Under the pieces are notes generated by a model that had not been told where the DNA came from, searched no databases, and worked only from the letters and a program-made list of their open reading frames with translations. A program made the position numbers and the translations under genes. Of a stretch of 64,000 nucleotides of DNA, positions 1 to 7,862 are shown in pieces; within the stretch, counting starts at the first letter, position 1; each line of letters begins with the position of its first letter. The stretch is from Actinomadura oligospora ATCC 43269 (lineage in GTDB: Bacteria > Actinomycetota > Actinomycetes > Streptosporangiales > Streptosporangiaceae): the NCBI RefSeq assembly GCF_000518265.1, contig NZ_JADG01000012.1, positions 310,001-374,000 of the forward strand, written 5' to 3'.

Positions 1-210
1 GCCGGAACCTACGAGGCGTGCCGGGACAACACCCGGTACACCGGGAACCTCGGCGGCGAGTACATGGTCAAGGGCAAGATGATCTGCGTCTACACCGACA
101 GCGGCTTCGTCGGGCTCGTGCAGATCACCGGGACCGGCGACAAACCGTCCGACTACCTCACGCTCGATCTGACCGTGTGGCAGGGCGTCCCGCCGACCCC
201 GGGCGAATGA
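1..210 (+). CDS. C-terminal end of a small, probably secreted protein (cut by window edge)
   Basis: Only the last 69 codons are inside the window, read in frame 1 and ending at TGA 208-210. The piece has two cysteines (in EACRDN and MICVYT) separated by a glycine-rich turn, followed by a beta-rich stretch (GLVQITGTG) and a Leu/Asp-rich end (DYLTLDLTVW). Short extracytoplasmic domains of this kind, with a Cys pair and an 'ICVYT..G' strand, are common at the ends of actinomycete lipoproteins or sensor kinases. That assignment rests on general look only. GC3 is high, so it is genuinely coding. No function can be given. Confidence 0.6.
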   Translation, partial: AGTYEACRDNTRYTGNLGGEYMVKGKMICVYTDSGFVGLVQITGTGDKPSDYLTLDLTVWQGVPPTPGE

Positions 211-213
211 GCC

Positions 214-1116
214 TCACACCGCTCCGGAGACCGCCTCGGAGGCGTCCCGGCGTCGTGCCCGCGCGGCTCCGGTGACGCCCCAGGCGGTCAGGCCCGCGAG
301 GAGGACGAGGCCGGTCCCGGCGGTGGACGCCTGCCAGGTCACCGACAGGTCCGCCTTCCTGCCGACGTGGCTCGTCACCGGGCCCGGCGACAGGACGAAC
401 GAGACGGGGACACGCTCGCCCCGGCCGGGGACGCCGATCGTGGAGAAGCGGTCCGGGCAGCCGCCGACCCTGACCTCGCGCCGGGTCCCGGCGTCGTCGA
501 AGGCGACCAGGCAGTGCCGCTGCTGGCTCTTCTTGCCCTTGTTGGTCGTCCACGCCCGGACGAGCTCGCCCTGGACGTCCCTCCCCTTCGCCCTGAGGTA
601 GAGCGGCGAGGTGGCGCTCGCGACGCCGACCAGCACCAGGAGGATCGGAAGGATGGCGAGCCACGCCTGGAGGTGGCCGCGGGTGGCGAAGAGCGCGCAG
701 GTGAAGACGGTGAGGGCGAACGTCCCGATCCAGACGAGCACCGTGGCCCACTCCGCCGTGAGAGTCGTCGCGTACATCCCGGCCGGGATGAACACCGCCG
801 CGATGCCCCAGAGCGCCGCCCAGGTCCACAGCACCATGGGCAACCCCGGGTGGGGCCGGTCGACGAGGGACACCTTCCCCTTGGCCAGGTCGTCCCCGAA
901 CCTGCGCGCGCGACGTCTGACCTCGGCCGCGTTGGCCTCGTCCTCCGGACGCGGCGGACGGCGGCCCGTCCGCGTGTGCAGCGCGAGGACGCTGTCCACG
1001 AGGACCGCGCCGTCCTCCTCGGACGCGATGTGCTGGAGGGCGAGCAGCGGCCCGAACCCGTGCTCGACCAGCCTGGCGCGCTCGCGCCCGTCGAGCGCCT
1101 TCAGCCTCCGGCGCAC
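214..1116 (-). CDS. Multi-pass membrane protein of unknown function
   Basis: This 300-residue protein starts at ATG 1116. The first ~90 residues are cytosolic and charged. They are followed by hydrophobic segments at about 93-115 (MVLWTWAALWGIAAVFI), 120-140 (WATVLVWIGTFALTVFTCALF) and 149-170 (AWLAILPILLVLVGVA), then a soluble loop of ~90 residues with a conserved-looking Cys pair (HCLVAF, VGGCPDRF), and a last TM near 265-285 (AGTGLVLLAGLTAWGVTG). The loop between TM3 and TM4 probably lies outside the membrane and could form a disulphide. No family was recognised. It ends four bases after the convergent neighbour at the left edge. Its own start is about 100 bp from the end of the lrp gene, so all of these may be independent units. 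Confidence 0.7.
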   Translation of the reverse strand: MRRRLKALDGRERARLVEHGFGPLLALQHIASEEDGAVLVDSVLALHTRTGRRPPRPEDEANAAEVRRRARRFGDDLAKGKVSLVDRPHPGLPMVLWTWAALWGIAAVFIPAGMYATTLTAEWATVLVWIGTFALTVFTCALFATRGHLQAWLAILPILLVLVGVASATSPLYLRAKGRDVQGELVRAWTTNKGKKSQQRHCLVAFDDAGTRREVRVGGCPDRFSTIGVPGRGERVPVSFVLSPGPVTSHVGRKADLSVTWQASTAGTGLVLLAGLTAWGVTGAARARRRDASEAVSGAV

Positions 1117-1217
1117 CGAGCGCGGAGTGGGGCGGTGGCGGGGCTGGACATGCGGGCGTCCGTCCTTCGTCCGGAGGGAGGGGCGGGAAGAAACTACGCC
1201 CCTCCCGTTTCGGGCCG

Positions 1218-1709
1218 CTAGGCGCGTCCGATGTCGGCCGTGGTCACCGGGGTGGTGGCCCCGGTGTCGGTGGGACGGCCGATCAGCCGGGACAGGACGA
1301 TCGCGGTCTTGGTCGCGGTGATGTTGGGCTCGCGGCGCAGCCGTTCGAGGGCCTGCTCGAGGTGCTGGATGTCGCGGGACCGGACGTGCACCAGGGCGCT
1401 GGCGTCGCCGCTGACGGTGTAGGCGGCGACGACCTCGGGGTGTTTGTGGACGCTGTCGTAGATCTCCTCCGGGGACGTCGCGCCCGTGCAGAAGACCTCG
1501 ATGAACGCCTCGGTCGTCCAGCCGAGGGCGGCCGGGTCGACCACGGCGGCGAAGCCCGTGATGACGCGTTCGGCGCGGAGCCGGTCGACGCGGCGCTTCA
1601 CCGCGGGGGCCGAAAGTCCGATCCGGTCACCGATCTGCGCGTAGGAGGCGCGACCGTTCTCCAGGAGCTGCGCAACGATTCGACGGTCCAAGTCGTCAAG
1701 ACGCAACAA
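1218..1709 (-). CDS. Lrp/AsnC family transcriptional regulator, probable regulator of rocD
   Basis: A 163-residue feast/famine regulator. An N-terminal winged HTH (about 1-60; DDLDRRIVAQLLENGRASYA, then LSAPAVKRRVDRL as recognition helix) is followed by a RAM/AsnC_trans_reg domain (about 70-150) that in this family binds an amino acid and builds octamers. The start is TTG at 1709: GGGGGAG lies seven bases upstream and no ATG is better placed. It is divergent from the ornithine aminotransferase gene at 1890 across 180 bp. That arrangement is typical of an Lrp protein controlling a neighbouring amino-acid catabolic gene, with arginine or ornithine as likely effector (inference). Its own promoter must lie in the same gap, so autoregulation is likely. 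Confidence 0.9.
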   Translation of the reverse strand: MLRLDDLDRRIVAQLLENGRASYAQIGDRIGLSAPAVKRRVDRLRAERVITGFAAVVDPAALGWTTEAFIEVFCTGATSPEEIYDSVHKHPEVVAAYTVSGDASALVHVRSRDIQHLEQALERLRREPNITATKTAIVLSRLIGRPTDTGATTPVTTADIGRA

Positions 1710-1889
1710 ATATCTCCCCCCGAGACCTCATTCGGCACTGTGTGCAGGTAGATCCCGAACATACGCTGGTCGAAGGGCCCCCGCACAACCCTTCGCGCGA
1801 GGTCCCACCCCCCATCCGGCACCGGCCGCCGCCGGTGTGGCCACCGATCCCGGCGACGAGTCCGGGCCGACACGGGTGAAGGAGCGTTC
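1710..1889. promoter_or_regulatory. Divergent lrp / rocD control region
   Basis: This 180-bp gap must hold both promoters and any Lrp sites. The lrp side is AT-richer (about 1705-1760) than the rest. The rocD side ends in AAGGAG at 1879-1884, six bases before the GTG start. I could not mark a convincing -10/-35 pair or a clear Lrp dyad. Confidence 0.4.
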
Positions 1890-3083
1890 GTGACGCGATC
1901 CGAGCAGCTGAGGGCCTTGTCCGAGGAGCACAGCGCGCACAACTACCACCCTCTCCCGATCGTCATCGCCGAGGCCGACGGGGCCTGGGTCACCGATGTC
2001 GACGGGAACCGCTACCTCGACATGCTCTCCGCGTACTCCGCGGTCAACTTCGGCCACCGCAACCCCCGCCTGACCTCGGCCGCCAAGCGCCAGCTCGACC
2101 GGGTCACCCTGGTCAGCCGGGCGTTCGACCACGACCAGTTCGGGTCGTACGTGAGCGAGCTCGCCGAGCTGTGCGGCAAGGACATGGTCCTGCCCATGAA
2201 CAGCGGCGCCGAGGCCGTCGAGACCGCGCTGAAAACGGCCCGCAAGTGGGGCTACGAGGTCAAGGGCGTCCCGGCCGGGAAGGCCGAGATCGTCACCTTC
2301 GAGGGCAACTTCCACGGCCGGACGACCACGATCGTCAGCTTCTCCACCGACTCGGTCGCGCGGGACTCCTACGGCCCGTACACGCCCGGGTTCAAGGTCG
2401 TCCCCTACGGCGACGTGGCCGCGCTGAAGGACGCGATGAACGCCAACACGGTCGGCGTCCTGGTCGAGCCGATCCAGGGCGAGGCCGGCGTGGTCGTCCC
2501 GCCGGGGGGCTTCCTGACGGCCGTCCGCGACCTGTGCACCGAGCACAACGCGCTGATGATCGCGGACGAGATCCAGTCGGGCCTCGGCCGCGCGGGCACG
2601 ACGTTCGCCTGCGAGATCGAGAACGTCGTCCCGGACCTGTACCTCCTCGGCAAGGCCCTCGGCGGCGGCATCATGCCGGTGTCGGCGGTCGTCGCCAACA
2701 GCGACGTGCTGGGCGTGTTCAAGCCCGGCCAGCACGGCTCCACCTTCGGCGGCAACCCGATGGCCTGCGCGATCGGCCGGGAGGTGATCGCCATGCTGAA
2801 GACCGGGGAGTTCCAGGAGCGCTCGCGCGCACTCGGGGAGCACATGCACGCGCGGCTGCGCAAGCTGCCGTCCGACCGGGTCCGCGAGGTCCGCGGGCGC
2901 GGCCTGTGGGCCGGGATCGAGCTGAGCGGCCCGGCCCGTCCGGTGAGCGAGCGGCTGATGGAGCTGGGCGTCCTCGCCAAGGAGACGCACGACACCACGA
3001 TCCGCCTCGCCCCGCCCCTGATGATCTCCCAGGAGGACCTCGACTGGGCGCTCGACCAGTTCGAGATCGCCCTCAAGGGCTGA
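1890..3083 (+). CDS. rocD: Ornithine--oxo-acid transaminase
   Basis: A 397-residue class-III PLP aminotransferase of normal length for RocD. It moves the delta-amino group of ornithine to 2-oxoglutarate, giving glutamate semialdehyde, which feeds proline or glutamate. Landmarks: NSGAEAVETALK (PLP phosphate contact), GNFHGRTTTIVSFSTD, DEIQSGLGRAG (the Asp that contacts the pyridine nitrogen), and the PLP lysine at residue 255 in LLGKALGGG. N-terminal HNYHPLPIVI and the ornithine-binding style YSAVNFGH fit RocD better than acetylornithine or 4-aminobutyrate transaminases. The start is GTG 1890 with AAGGAG well placed. It is divergent from the Lrp gene, which probably regulates it, and is followed by a strong terminator at 3097, so it is monocistronic. 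Confidence 0.95.
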   Translation: MTRSEQLRALSEEHSAHNYHPLPIVIAEADGAWVTDVDGNRYLDMLSAYSAVNFGHRNPRLTSAAKRQLDRVTLVSRAFDHDQFGSYVSELAELCGKDMVLPMNSGAEAVETALKTARKWGYEVKGVPAGKAEIVTFEGNFHGRTTTIVSFSTDSVARDSYGPYTPGFKVVPYGDVAALKDAMNANTVGVLVEPIQGEAGVVVPPGGFLTAVRDLCTEHNALMIADEIQSGLGRAGTTFACEIENVVPDLYLLGKALGGGIMPVSAVVANSDVLGVFKPGQHGSTFGGNPMACAIGREVIAMLKTGEFQERSRALGEHMHARLRKLPSDRVREVRGRGLWAGIELSGPARPVSERLMELGVLAKETHDTTIRLAPPLMISQEDLDWALDQFEIALKG

Positions 3084-3096
3084 TCGCACCGAGCCA

Positions 3097-3132
3097 GGGG
3101 CCCCGCCGGACAACGACGTCCGGCGGGGCCCC
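3097..3132 (+). terminator. Rho-independent terminator after rocD
   Basis: A perfect 15-bp stem (3097-3111 with 3118-3132) closes a six-base loop and is followed by TTGTTC. It lies 13 bases after the rocD stop and ends 26 bases before the end of the convergent glycosyltransferase gene, so it may serve both. Confidence 0.85.
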
Positions 3133-3158
3133 TTGTTCATCCCCGGGCCTCGCGGAGG

Positions 3159-4193
3159 TCAGTGCGCCACCTCGTGGAAGACGGCGAGGTGCGCGCGGGC
3201 GGCGGCGTCCCAGGTGAGGGACGCGGCGCGGGCGAGGCCGAGCGCGCGCAGCCCGGCGGCGCGGGACGGGTCGTCCAGGACCTCGGCCAGCGCGCAGGCC
3301 AGGCCGTCCGCCGACAGCTCCGGCAGCACCCGCGCGGCTCCCCCGGCGACCTCGGGCAGCGCGCCCCGGTCGGAGATCACGACCGGGGTCCCGCAGGCCA
3401 TCGCCTCCACGACCGGCATGCCGAACCCCTCGTGCTCGGACGGCAGCGCCAGCACGGACGCGGCGCGCAGCAGCGGCGCGACCAGCGCGCCGGGCACCGT
3501 TCCCAGGGGACGGACGTGCGAGTACCGCTCGATCTCGCGCAGGACGTGGTGGTCGCCCGCGCGCGGCACGCCCGCGAGCACCAGCGGCACCTGGAGCCGC
3601 GCGGTCGCCTCGGCGAGCGTCGGGACGTTCCGGCGCGGCGTGAGCGCCCCCAGGCACAGGACGAACCGCTCCGGCAGCCGGAGCGTGCCCAGCGCCTCGC
3701 CGTCGCCTATGGAGCTGGTGTGGAAGCGCCTGTCGTCCACACCGTGGGGAATGACGTGGATCCGCCTTGCCGGGATGTGGAAGCGCTCCAGGATCTCCCG
3801 CGCGGAGAACTCCGAGACCGTCACGATCGCGTCGGCGAGCGCCGCCGTGGCGGCCACACGCCGGTCCCAGAGGCGTTCGGACACCGAGTGCCGTGTCCCC
3901 GCCGGACGTCGCGGCGGAAGCCCGTGGATCGTCGCCACAACCGGCACTCGCGCGCGCACGAGGGCGCCCGTGTCATCGGGATAGTGCAACAGGTCGAACT
4001 TCTTACGCTTCGGCCACACAAGCCCGTCCGCCAAGGCGTACGCGACCGGACGCACCGGACCATGCGCGCCCCTCGGAACCAGCATCCCCGCGTGGACGCC
4101 CATGCGCCGGAGCCGTCCGTACAGCGCGCGGGCATAGGTGCTGTTGCCGCCGATGTGGCGCTCCAGCGCCCGTCCCGAAACCCCGACCCGCAT
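3159..4193 (-). CDS. Glycosyltransferase family 4 (GT-B fold)
   Basis: A 344-residue retaining GT-B glycosyltransferase. The N-terminal acceptor half (1-160) opens with the glycine-rich GRALERHIGGNSTYA. The C-terminal half carries FVLCLGALTPRRN (donor-domain entry) and the E-x7-E signature EHEGFGMPVVEAMACGTPV at about 258-276, which contacts the nucleotide-sugar phosphate and ribose. GTPVVISDRGALPEV follows. There are no TM segments, so it is cytosolic or peripheral. The sugar and acceptor cannot be told from sequence. It stands alone, convergent with rocD, and is not in a polysaccharide cluster. ATG 4193 is preceded by a GGGGG run. The sequence 4194-4421 upstream is shared with the padR promoter. 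Confidence 0.85.
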   Translation of the reverse strand: MRVGVSGRALERHIGGNSTYARALYGRLRRMGVHAGMLVPRGAHGPVRPVAYALADGLVWPKRKKFDLLHYPDDTGALVRARVPVVATIHGLPPRRPAGTRHSVSERLWDRRVAATAALADAIVTVSEFSAREILERFHIPARRIHVIPHGVDDRRFHTSSIGDGEALGTLRLPERFVLCLGALTPRRNVPTLAEATARLQVPLVLAGVPRAGDHHVLREIERYSHVRPLGTVPGALVAPLLRAASVLALPSEHEGFGMPVVEAMACGTPVVISDRGALPEVAGGAARVLPELSADGLACALAEVLDDPSRAAGLRALGLARAASLTWDAAARAHLAVFHEVAH

Positions 4194-4358
4194 AACCCCC
4201 GGACGCTATAGACGCGGCCTCGCCGGGGACGGACGGCTCGCGCGCCGTTGGCCTGTCTTGGACCACCGTTGGCGACCGCCTGATGACCGGCTGATGCCCG
4301 CCTGCCCAGCCCCCGCCGAGTGAGACGACCATCACGTCCCGGGGACGAGGGAACCGCA

Positions 4359-4401
4359 CTGACAGATCGGTCTCACCGGATTAGTCTAAGTGGACTAATC
4401 C
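4359..4401 (+). promoter_or_regulatory. padR-MFS promoter with overlapping operator dyad
   Basis: A -35 like CTGACA (4359-4364) and a -10 TAGTCT (4382-4387), 17 bases apart, fit the actinobacterial housekeeping pattern. The -10 lies inside a perfect inverted repeat, GGATTAGTC (4378-4386), six bases, GACTAATCC (4393-4401). A repressor bound there would block RNA polymerase directly. The gene starts 21 bases after the dyad. PadR autoregulation is the natural reading. Confidence 0.7.
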
Positions 4402-4421
4402 ATGTCAACCAAAGACAGCTG

Positions 4422-5069
4422 ATGTCCAGAAACCTGACCCCCCTGGCGCTGACCGTGCTCCGCATGCTGTGCGACGGCCCGATGCATCCTTATGAGATGC
4501 AGCAGCGCATCCGCTGGCATGCCTACGACCATGCGGTCAAGGTGACGCACGGGTCGCTGTACCACACGGTCGACCGGCTGGCCTCGTCCGGCCTGATCGA
4601 GCCCGTGGAGACCAATCGCGAGGGCCGCCGGCCCGAACGCACCGTGTACGCGGTGACGCCCTCCGGCCGGGACGCCGCGTGCGACCGGCTGGCCGAGCTG
4701 CTCGCCGCTCCGGGCGAGGAGTTCCCGCTCTTCGGCGCGGCGCTCGCGTTCGTCAACCTGCTGCCCGCGGACGAGGTCGCACGGCACCTGCGCAGCCGCG
4801 TGGTGATGCTGGAGGCGCTGACCGCCGGGCATCAGGCGTCCTACGAGTCGCTGCGCAAACGCGGCCTGGCCCGCTACAAGCTGCTGGACCTCGAGCTCAG
4901 CATCGCGCGGCAGCGGGCCGAACTCGACTTCGCCCAGTCCCTGGTGGACGACCTCGACGCGGGCCGCCTCACCTTCGAGGACGACGAGGAGTCGAAGTCG
5001 GCCTGCCCCCAACGGCCCAACCACGACGACGCGCCCGGCCACAGGGCGCGCGCAGAGGAGAATTCATGA
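4422..5069 (+). CDS. PadR family transcriptional repressor
   Basis: A 215-residue PadR-type regulator. The N-terminal winged helix (about 1-80: LALTVLRMLCDGPMHPYEMQQRI, then HGSLYHTVDRLASSGLIEP and the wing REGRRPERTVYAVTPSG) is followed by a C-terminal helical dimerisation domain (Vir_C class, about 95-185). An upstream in-frame GTG at 4320 would add 34 residues across the promoter/operator and is rejected. ATG 4422 places the start just after the operator and gives the usual MSRNLTPLAL opening. The stop overlaps the start of the MFS exporter (ATGA), so the two are translationally coupled. Together they form a classic repressor plus drug-pump pair: an aromatic or hydrophobic compound would lift repression of both. 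Confidence 0.9.
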   Translation: MSRNLTPLALTVLRMLCDGPMHPYEMQQRIRWHAYDHAVKVTHGSLYHTVDRLASSGLIEPVETNREGRRPERTVYAVTPSGRDAACDRLAELLAAPGEEFPLFGAALAFVNLLPADEVARHLRSRVVMLEALTAGHQASYESLRKRGLARYKLLDLELSIARQRAELDFAQSLVDDLDAGRLTFEDDEESKSACPQRPNHDDAPGHRARAEENS

Positions 5070-6682
5070 GCAAGTGGCGCGGAAACCCCTGGGCGGTGCT
5101 GCTGACGCTCTCCCTCGGGTTCTTCATGACGCTGCTCGACCTCACGATCGTGAACGTCGCGATCCCGAGCATGATCGACAAGCTGCACGCCTCGCTGGAC
5201 GAGGTGCTGTGGATCACCAACGCCTACATCCTGGTGCTGGCCGTCCTGCTCATCACCGCGGGCCGCCTCGGCGACCTGTGGGGCAAGAAGAACCTGTTCA
5301 TCGCCGGGGTCGTGCTGTTCACCCTGGCCAGCCTCGCGTGCGGCATCGCGCAGGACCCGACCCAGCTGATCGCGGCCCGCGCGATCCAGGGCCTCGGGGC
5401 CGCGCTGCTGATGCCGCAGACCATGTCGATCATCATCGCGACGTTCCCGCCGGAGAAGCGCGGCGCGGCGCTCGGCGTGTGGGGCGCGGTGGCGGGCGTC
5501 TCCACGATCGCCGGGCCGACCGTCGGCGGCGTGCTGGTGACCAGCTTCGACTGGCGGTGGATCTTCTTCGTCAACCTGCCGATCGGGATCATCGTGCTGT
5601 CCATGGCGGTGCCGATCCTGCCCGGCCACACCCCGGGCGTCCGGCACAAGTTCGACGTGACGGGCGTCGTGCTCGCCACGGTCGCGCTGTTCGCCCTGGT
5701 GTTCGCGCTCACCGAGGGCCAGAAGTACGACTGGAACGCCTGGATCTGGGCGCTCATCGGCGGCGCGGCCGTGCTGTTCGTGGTCTTCCTGTTCCAGCAG
5801 AAGTCCCGGCAGGACCGCGAGCCGCTGGTGCCGTTCGGGCTGTTCCGCGACCGCAACTTCACGATCCTGGCGTTCGTCGGCGCGGCCGTCTCGGTCGGCA
5901 TGGTCGGCATGTTCCTGCCGATGAACATCTACCTGCAGTCGGTGCTCGGGTTCAGCGCGCTGAAGGCGGGCCTGGTCATGGCGCCGTCCTCGGTCGTGTC
6001 GATGTTCCTCGCGCCGATCGCGGGCAAGCTCACCGACAAGATCGGCGGCCGGTTCATCCTGATGTCCGGCCTGCTGCTGTACAGCGCGGGCATGCTCTGG
6101 ATGATCCTCGTCGCGGGCACCGCCACCGGCTGGACGGCTTTCCTCGGCCCGCTGATCGTCACCGGGATCGGCGTCGGCGGCGTGTTCGCGCCGATGGCGA
6201 CCGAGGCCACCCGCAACGTCCCGCCGCGCCTGGCCGGGGCCGCGTCCGGCGTGAGCAACACGATCCGGCAGATCGGCTCGGTCGTCGGCTCGGCGGCGGT
6301 CGGCGCGATCCTGCAGAACCAGCTCGCGTCGTCCCTCAGGAGCGAGGCCGTCACGCGGGCGCAGGGCCTGCCGCAGCCGTACCACGACAGGTTCGTCGCG
6401 GGCTTCTCGTCGGCGGCGAAGGGCGGCATGGAGGTCGGCGCGTCCCAGCACAGCGGGGCCCAGAAGTTCCCGCCCGGGACGCCGCAGAACGTCGTCCACC
6501 AGATCCAGGCCCTCTCGGGCCAGGTGTTCGGCCACGGCTTCGTCCACGCGATGAAGCCCACGATGATCATGCCGGTCGTGGTGGTCATGGTCGGCGCCCT
6601 CGCCTGCCTCGGCGTGAAGCGCTACCGTGCGACCGCTCCGTCCGACGCCCCTCAGCCGGAGGCCGCGCCCGCCGCGACCTGA
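5066..6682 (+). CDS. MFS multidrug exporter, DHA2 (14-TM, QacA/EmrB-like) family
   Basis: 538 residues with 14 predicted TM segments. DHA2 hallmarks are the motif D1-like LDLTIVNVAIPSM in TM1, motif A GRLGDLWGKKNLF in the loop after TM2, RAIQGLGAALLMP (motif B, with the Arg of TM4), and motif C GPTVGGVLV at the end of TM5. It should expel a drug or an endogenous metabolite in exchange for protons. ATG 5066 overlaps the padR stop by four bases, and GAGGAG sits just upstream. A long periplasmic-side loop (about residues 435-510, rich in Gln/Gly/His) between the last two TMs is typical of DHA2. A terminator follows at 6717. No biosynthetic genes are near, so the substrate is unknown. Confidence 0.93.
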   Translation: MSKWRGNPWAVLLTLSLGFFMTLLDLTIVNVAIPSMIDKLHASLDEVLWITNAYILVLAVLLITAGRLGDLWGKKNLFIAGVVLFTLASLACGIAQDPTQLIAARAIQGLGAALLMPQTMSIIIATFPPEKRGAALGVWGAVAGVSTIAGPTVGGVLVTSFDWRWIFFVNLPIGIIVLSMAVPILPGHTPGVRHKFDVTGVVLATVALFALVFALTEGQKYDWNAWIWALIGGAAVLFVVFLFQQKSRQDREPLVPFGLFRDRNFTILAFVGAAVSVGMVGMFLPMNIYLQSVLGFSALKAGLVMAPSSVVSMFLAPIAGKLTDKIGGRFILMSGLLLYSAGMLWMILVAGTATGWTAFLGPLIVTGIGVGGVFAPMATEATRNVPPRLAGAASGVSNTIRQIGSVVGSAAVGAILQNQLASSLRSEAVTRAQGLPQPYHDRFVAGFSSAAKGGMEVGASQHSGAQKFPPGTPQNVVHQIQALSGQVFGHGFVHAMKPTMIMPVVVVMVGALACLGVKRYRATAPSDAPQPEAAPAAT

Positions 6683-6716
6683 TCCGCGCCCGCCGAACGG
6701 CGTCCGCTGAACGGTG

Positions 6717-6750
6717 AAGCCCGGCACGACGACTCGTCGTGCCGGGCTTT
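6717..6750. terminator. Terminator between MFS exporter and flavin reductase genes
   Basis: AAGCCCGGCACGA (6717-6729) pairs with TCGTGCCGGGCTT (6737-6749) around a seven-base loop and is followed by TCTCGCTT. It lies between convergent genes and could act on both strands. Confidence 0.75.
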
Positions 6751-6769
6751 CTCGCTTCGCCCCCGCCGT

Positions 6770-7303
6770 CTACCGGGCGATGCGGCGGTAGCGGCCGTCG
6801 TGGAAGATCAGGGGCTCGGCGTCGGGGTCGGGCAGGTCGAGCGACAGGACCTCGCCGACCACGATGCTGTGGTCGCCGCCCTCGTGGACGGCGTGGGTGC
6901 GGCACTCGACGGCGGCGAGCGCGTCGGACAGGACCGGCGCGCCGGTCGCGGCGCCGCGGTGGACCCGGTAGCCGTCGAGCTGCCCGGCGATCGGACGGCC
7001 GCGGGTGGCCAGGTGCTCCGACGCCGCGCGCAGGCCGTCCGGCAGGACCGAGACCGCCCAGGTCCCGGCGGCGAGGACGGTGTCGTGGAACCGGGCCGTC
7101 CGGTCGGCGCAGAACATGACCAGCAGGGGATCGAGGGACACCGAGGTGAAGGCGTTGACCGTCATCGCGTGGTCGACGCCGTCGGCGACGGTGGTCACGA
7201 CCGCCACGCCGGTGGCGAACCGTCCGACGACCCGGCGGAACAGCCGGGGGTCGGGCGCGGTGCCGAGGGCGTGGGCTTCGGGGCAGGGGGGCTCGATGCT
7301 CAC
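6770..7303 (-). CDS. Flavin reductase-like, FMN-binding protein
   Basis: A 177-residue single-domain protein of the flavin reductase-like family (HpaC/PheA2 type): FRRVVGRFATGVAVVTTV, then DHAMTVNAFTSVSLDPLLVMFCADRTARFHDTVLAAGTWAVSVL, with the AxTVNAFTSVSLDPPL-like FMN-phosphate motif, and a C-terminal HDGRYRRI. These enzymes reduce FMN or FAD with NAD(P)H, usually to supply a two-component monooxygenase. No partner oxygenase is visible here. The start is GTG 7303 in GTGAGCATCGAG. The upstream DUF6113 gene ends 12 bases away on the same strand, so it may be read as the last gene of a mshB-DUF6113-reductase operon. The link to mycothiol is only positional. Confidence 0.85.
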   Translation of the reverse strand: MSIEPPCPEAHALGTAPDPRLFRRVVGRFATGVAVVTTVADGVDHAMTVNAFTSVSLDPLLVMFCADRTARFHDTVLAAGTWAVSVLPDGLRAASEHLATRGRPIAGQLDGYRVHRGAATGAPVLSDALAAVECRTHAVHEGGDHSIVVGEVLSLDLPDPDAEPLIFHDGRYRRIAR

Positions 7304-7315
7304 AACGCCCCAACA

Positions 7316-7837
7316 CTACCCGCGGGTATCGCCACCGCCTCCGGTGAGCCACTGTCCGGTCAGCCACTGTCCCGGCGCGCCGCGGGACGGGACGAGCACG
7401 ATCGCGAGCAGCGCGGCGACCATGCCGCCGATGATGTAGACGTAGCCGGGGGTCGTCCCGGGGATCACCAGATCGCCCTCGGACTGCTTGGACGACATGA
7501 CGAACGTCACGATCATCCACGCCGCCGCCGGGACCACCGCGCCCAGTTTCGTCCCCATGCCGAACCCCGCGCCGAGGACGAGGCCGAACAGCACCACGCA
7601 CAGGCCGAGCGACGGCAGCGGCCACGAGCCGACCGTCCAGTCCTGGTGGAAGCCGCCGAAGATCCCGTACGCGAACCCGAGCAGGGCCAGCACCACGTAG
7701 GCCGCCCCGGACACCAGGGCGGCCAGCCCGGGCGAGACGGGCGCGGGCGCGGTCTCGGCCGTGGGCTCGGCGTCGGAGGCGGGCGCGGGGCTCTCGGGGC
7801 CGTCCGTCCGCTGCGGGGTGGCGTGATCCTCGTTCAC
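7316..7837 (-). CDS. DUF6113-type membrane protein next to mshB
   Basis: 173 residues: an acidic, Pro/Ala-rich N-terminus (1-35), four TM segments (about 38-60, 72-92, 98-115 and 130-150), and a short Gly/Trp tail with a direct repeat (QWLTGQWLTGGGG). Small four-TM proteins of this kind lie directly downstream of mshB in many actinomycetes (from memory). Function is unknown. The mshB stop is 25 bases upstream on the same strand, supporting one transcript. The repeated tail is encoded by a 15-bp tandem duplication at about 7345-7370 and may vary in length between strains. Confidence 0.75.
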   Translation of the reverse strand: MNEDHATPQRTDGPESPAPASDAEPTAETAPAPVSPGLAALVSGAAYVVLALLGFAYGIFGGFHQDWTVGSWPLPSLGLCVVLFGLVLGAGFGMGTKLGAVVPAAAWMIVTFVMSSKQSEGDLVIPGTTPGYVYIIGGMVAALLAIVLVPSRGAPGQWLTGQWLTGGGGDTRG

Positions 7838-7862
7838 GGCGACAGCCTAGCCAGGGTGGCGG

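Noticed and set aside
1728..3140. 470-codon open frame on the minus strand across rocD
   Set aside because: It is the antisense shadow of rocD in high-GC DNA; it has no family features, while rocD has all its catalytic residues.
4874..6727. 617-codon minus-strand frame across the MFS gene
   Set aside because: Composition is Arg/Asp/His/Gln-rich as in reverse frames of GC-rich genes; the opposite strand has 14 clear TM segments.
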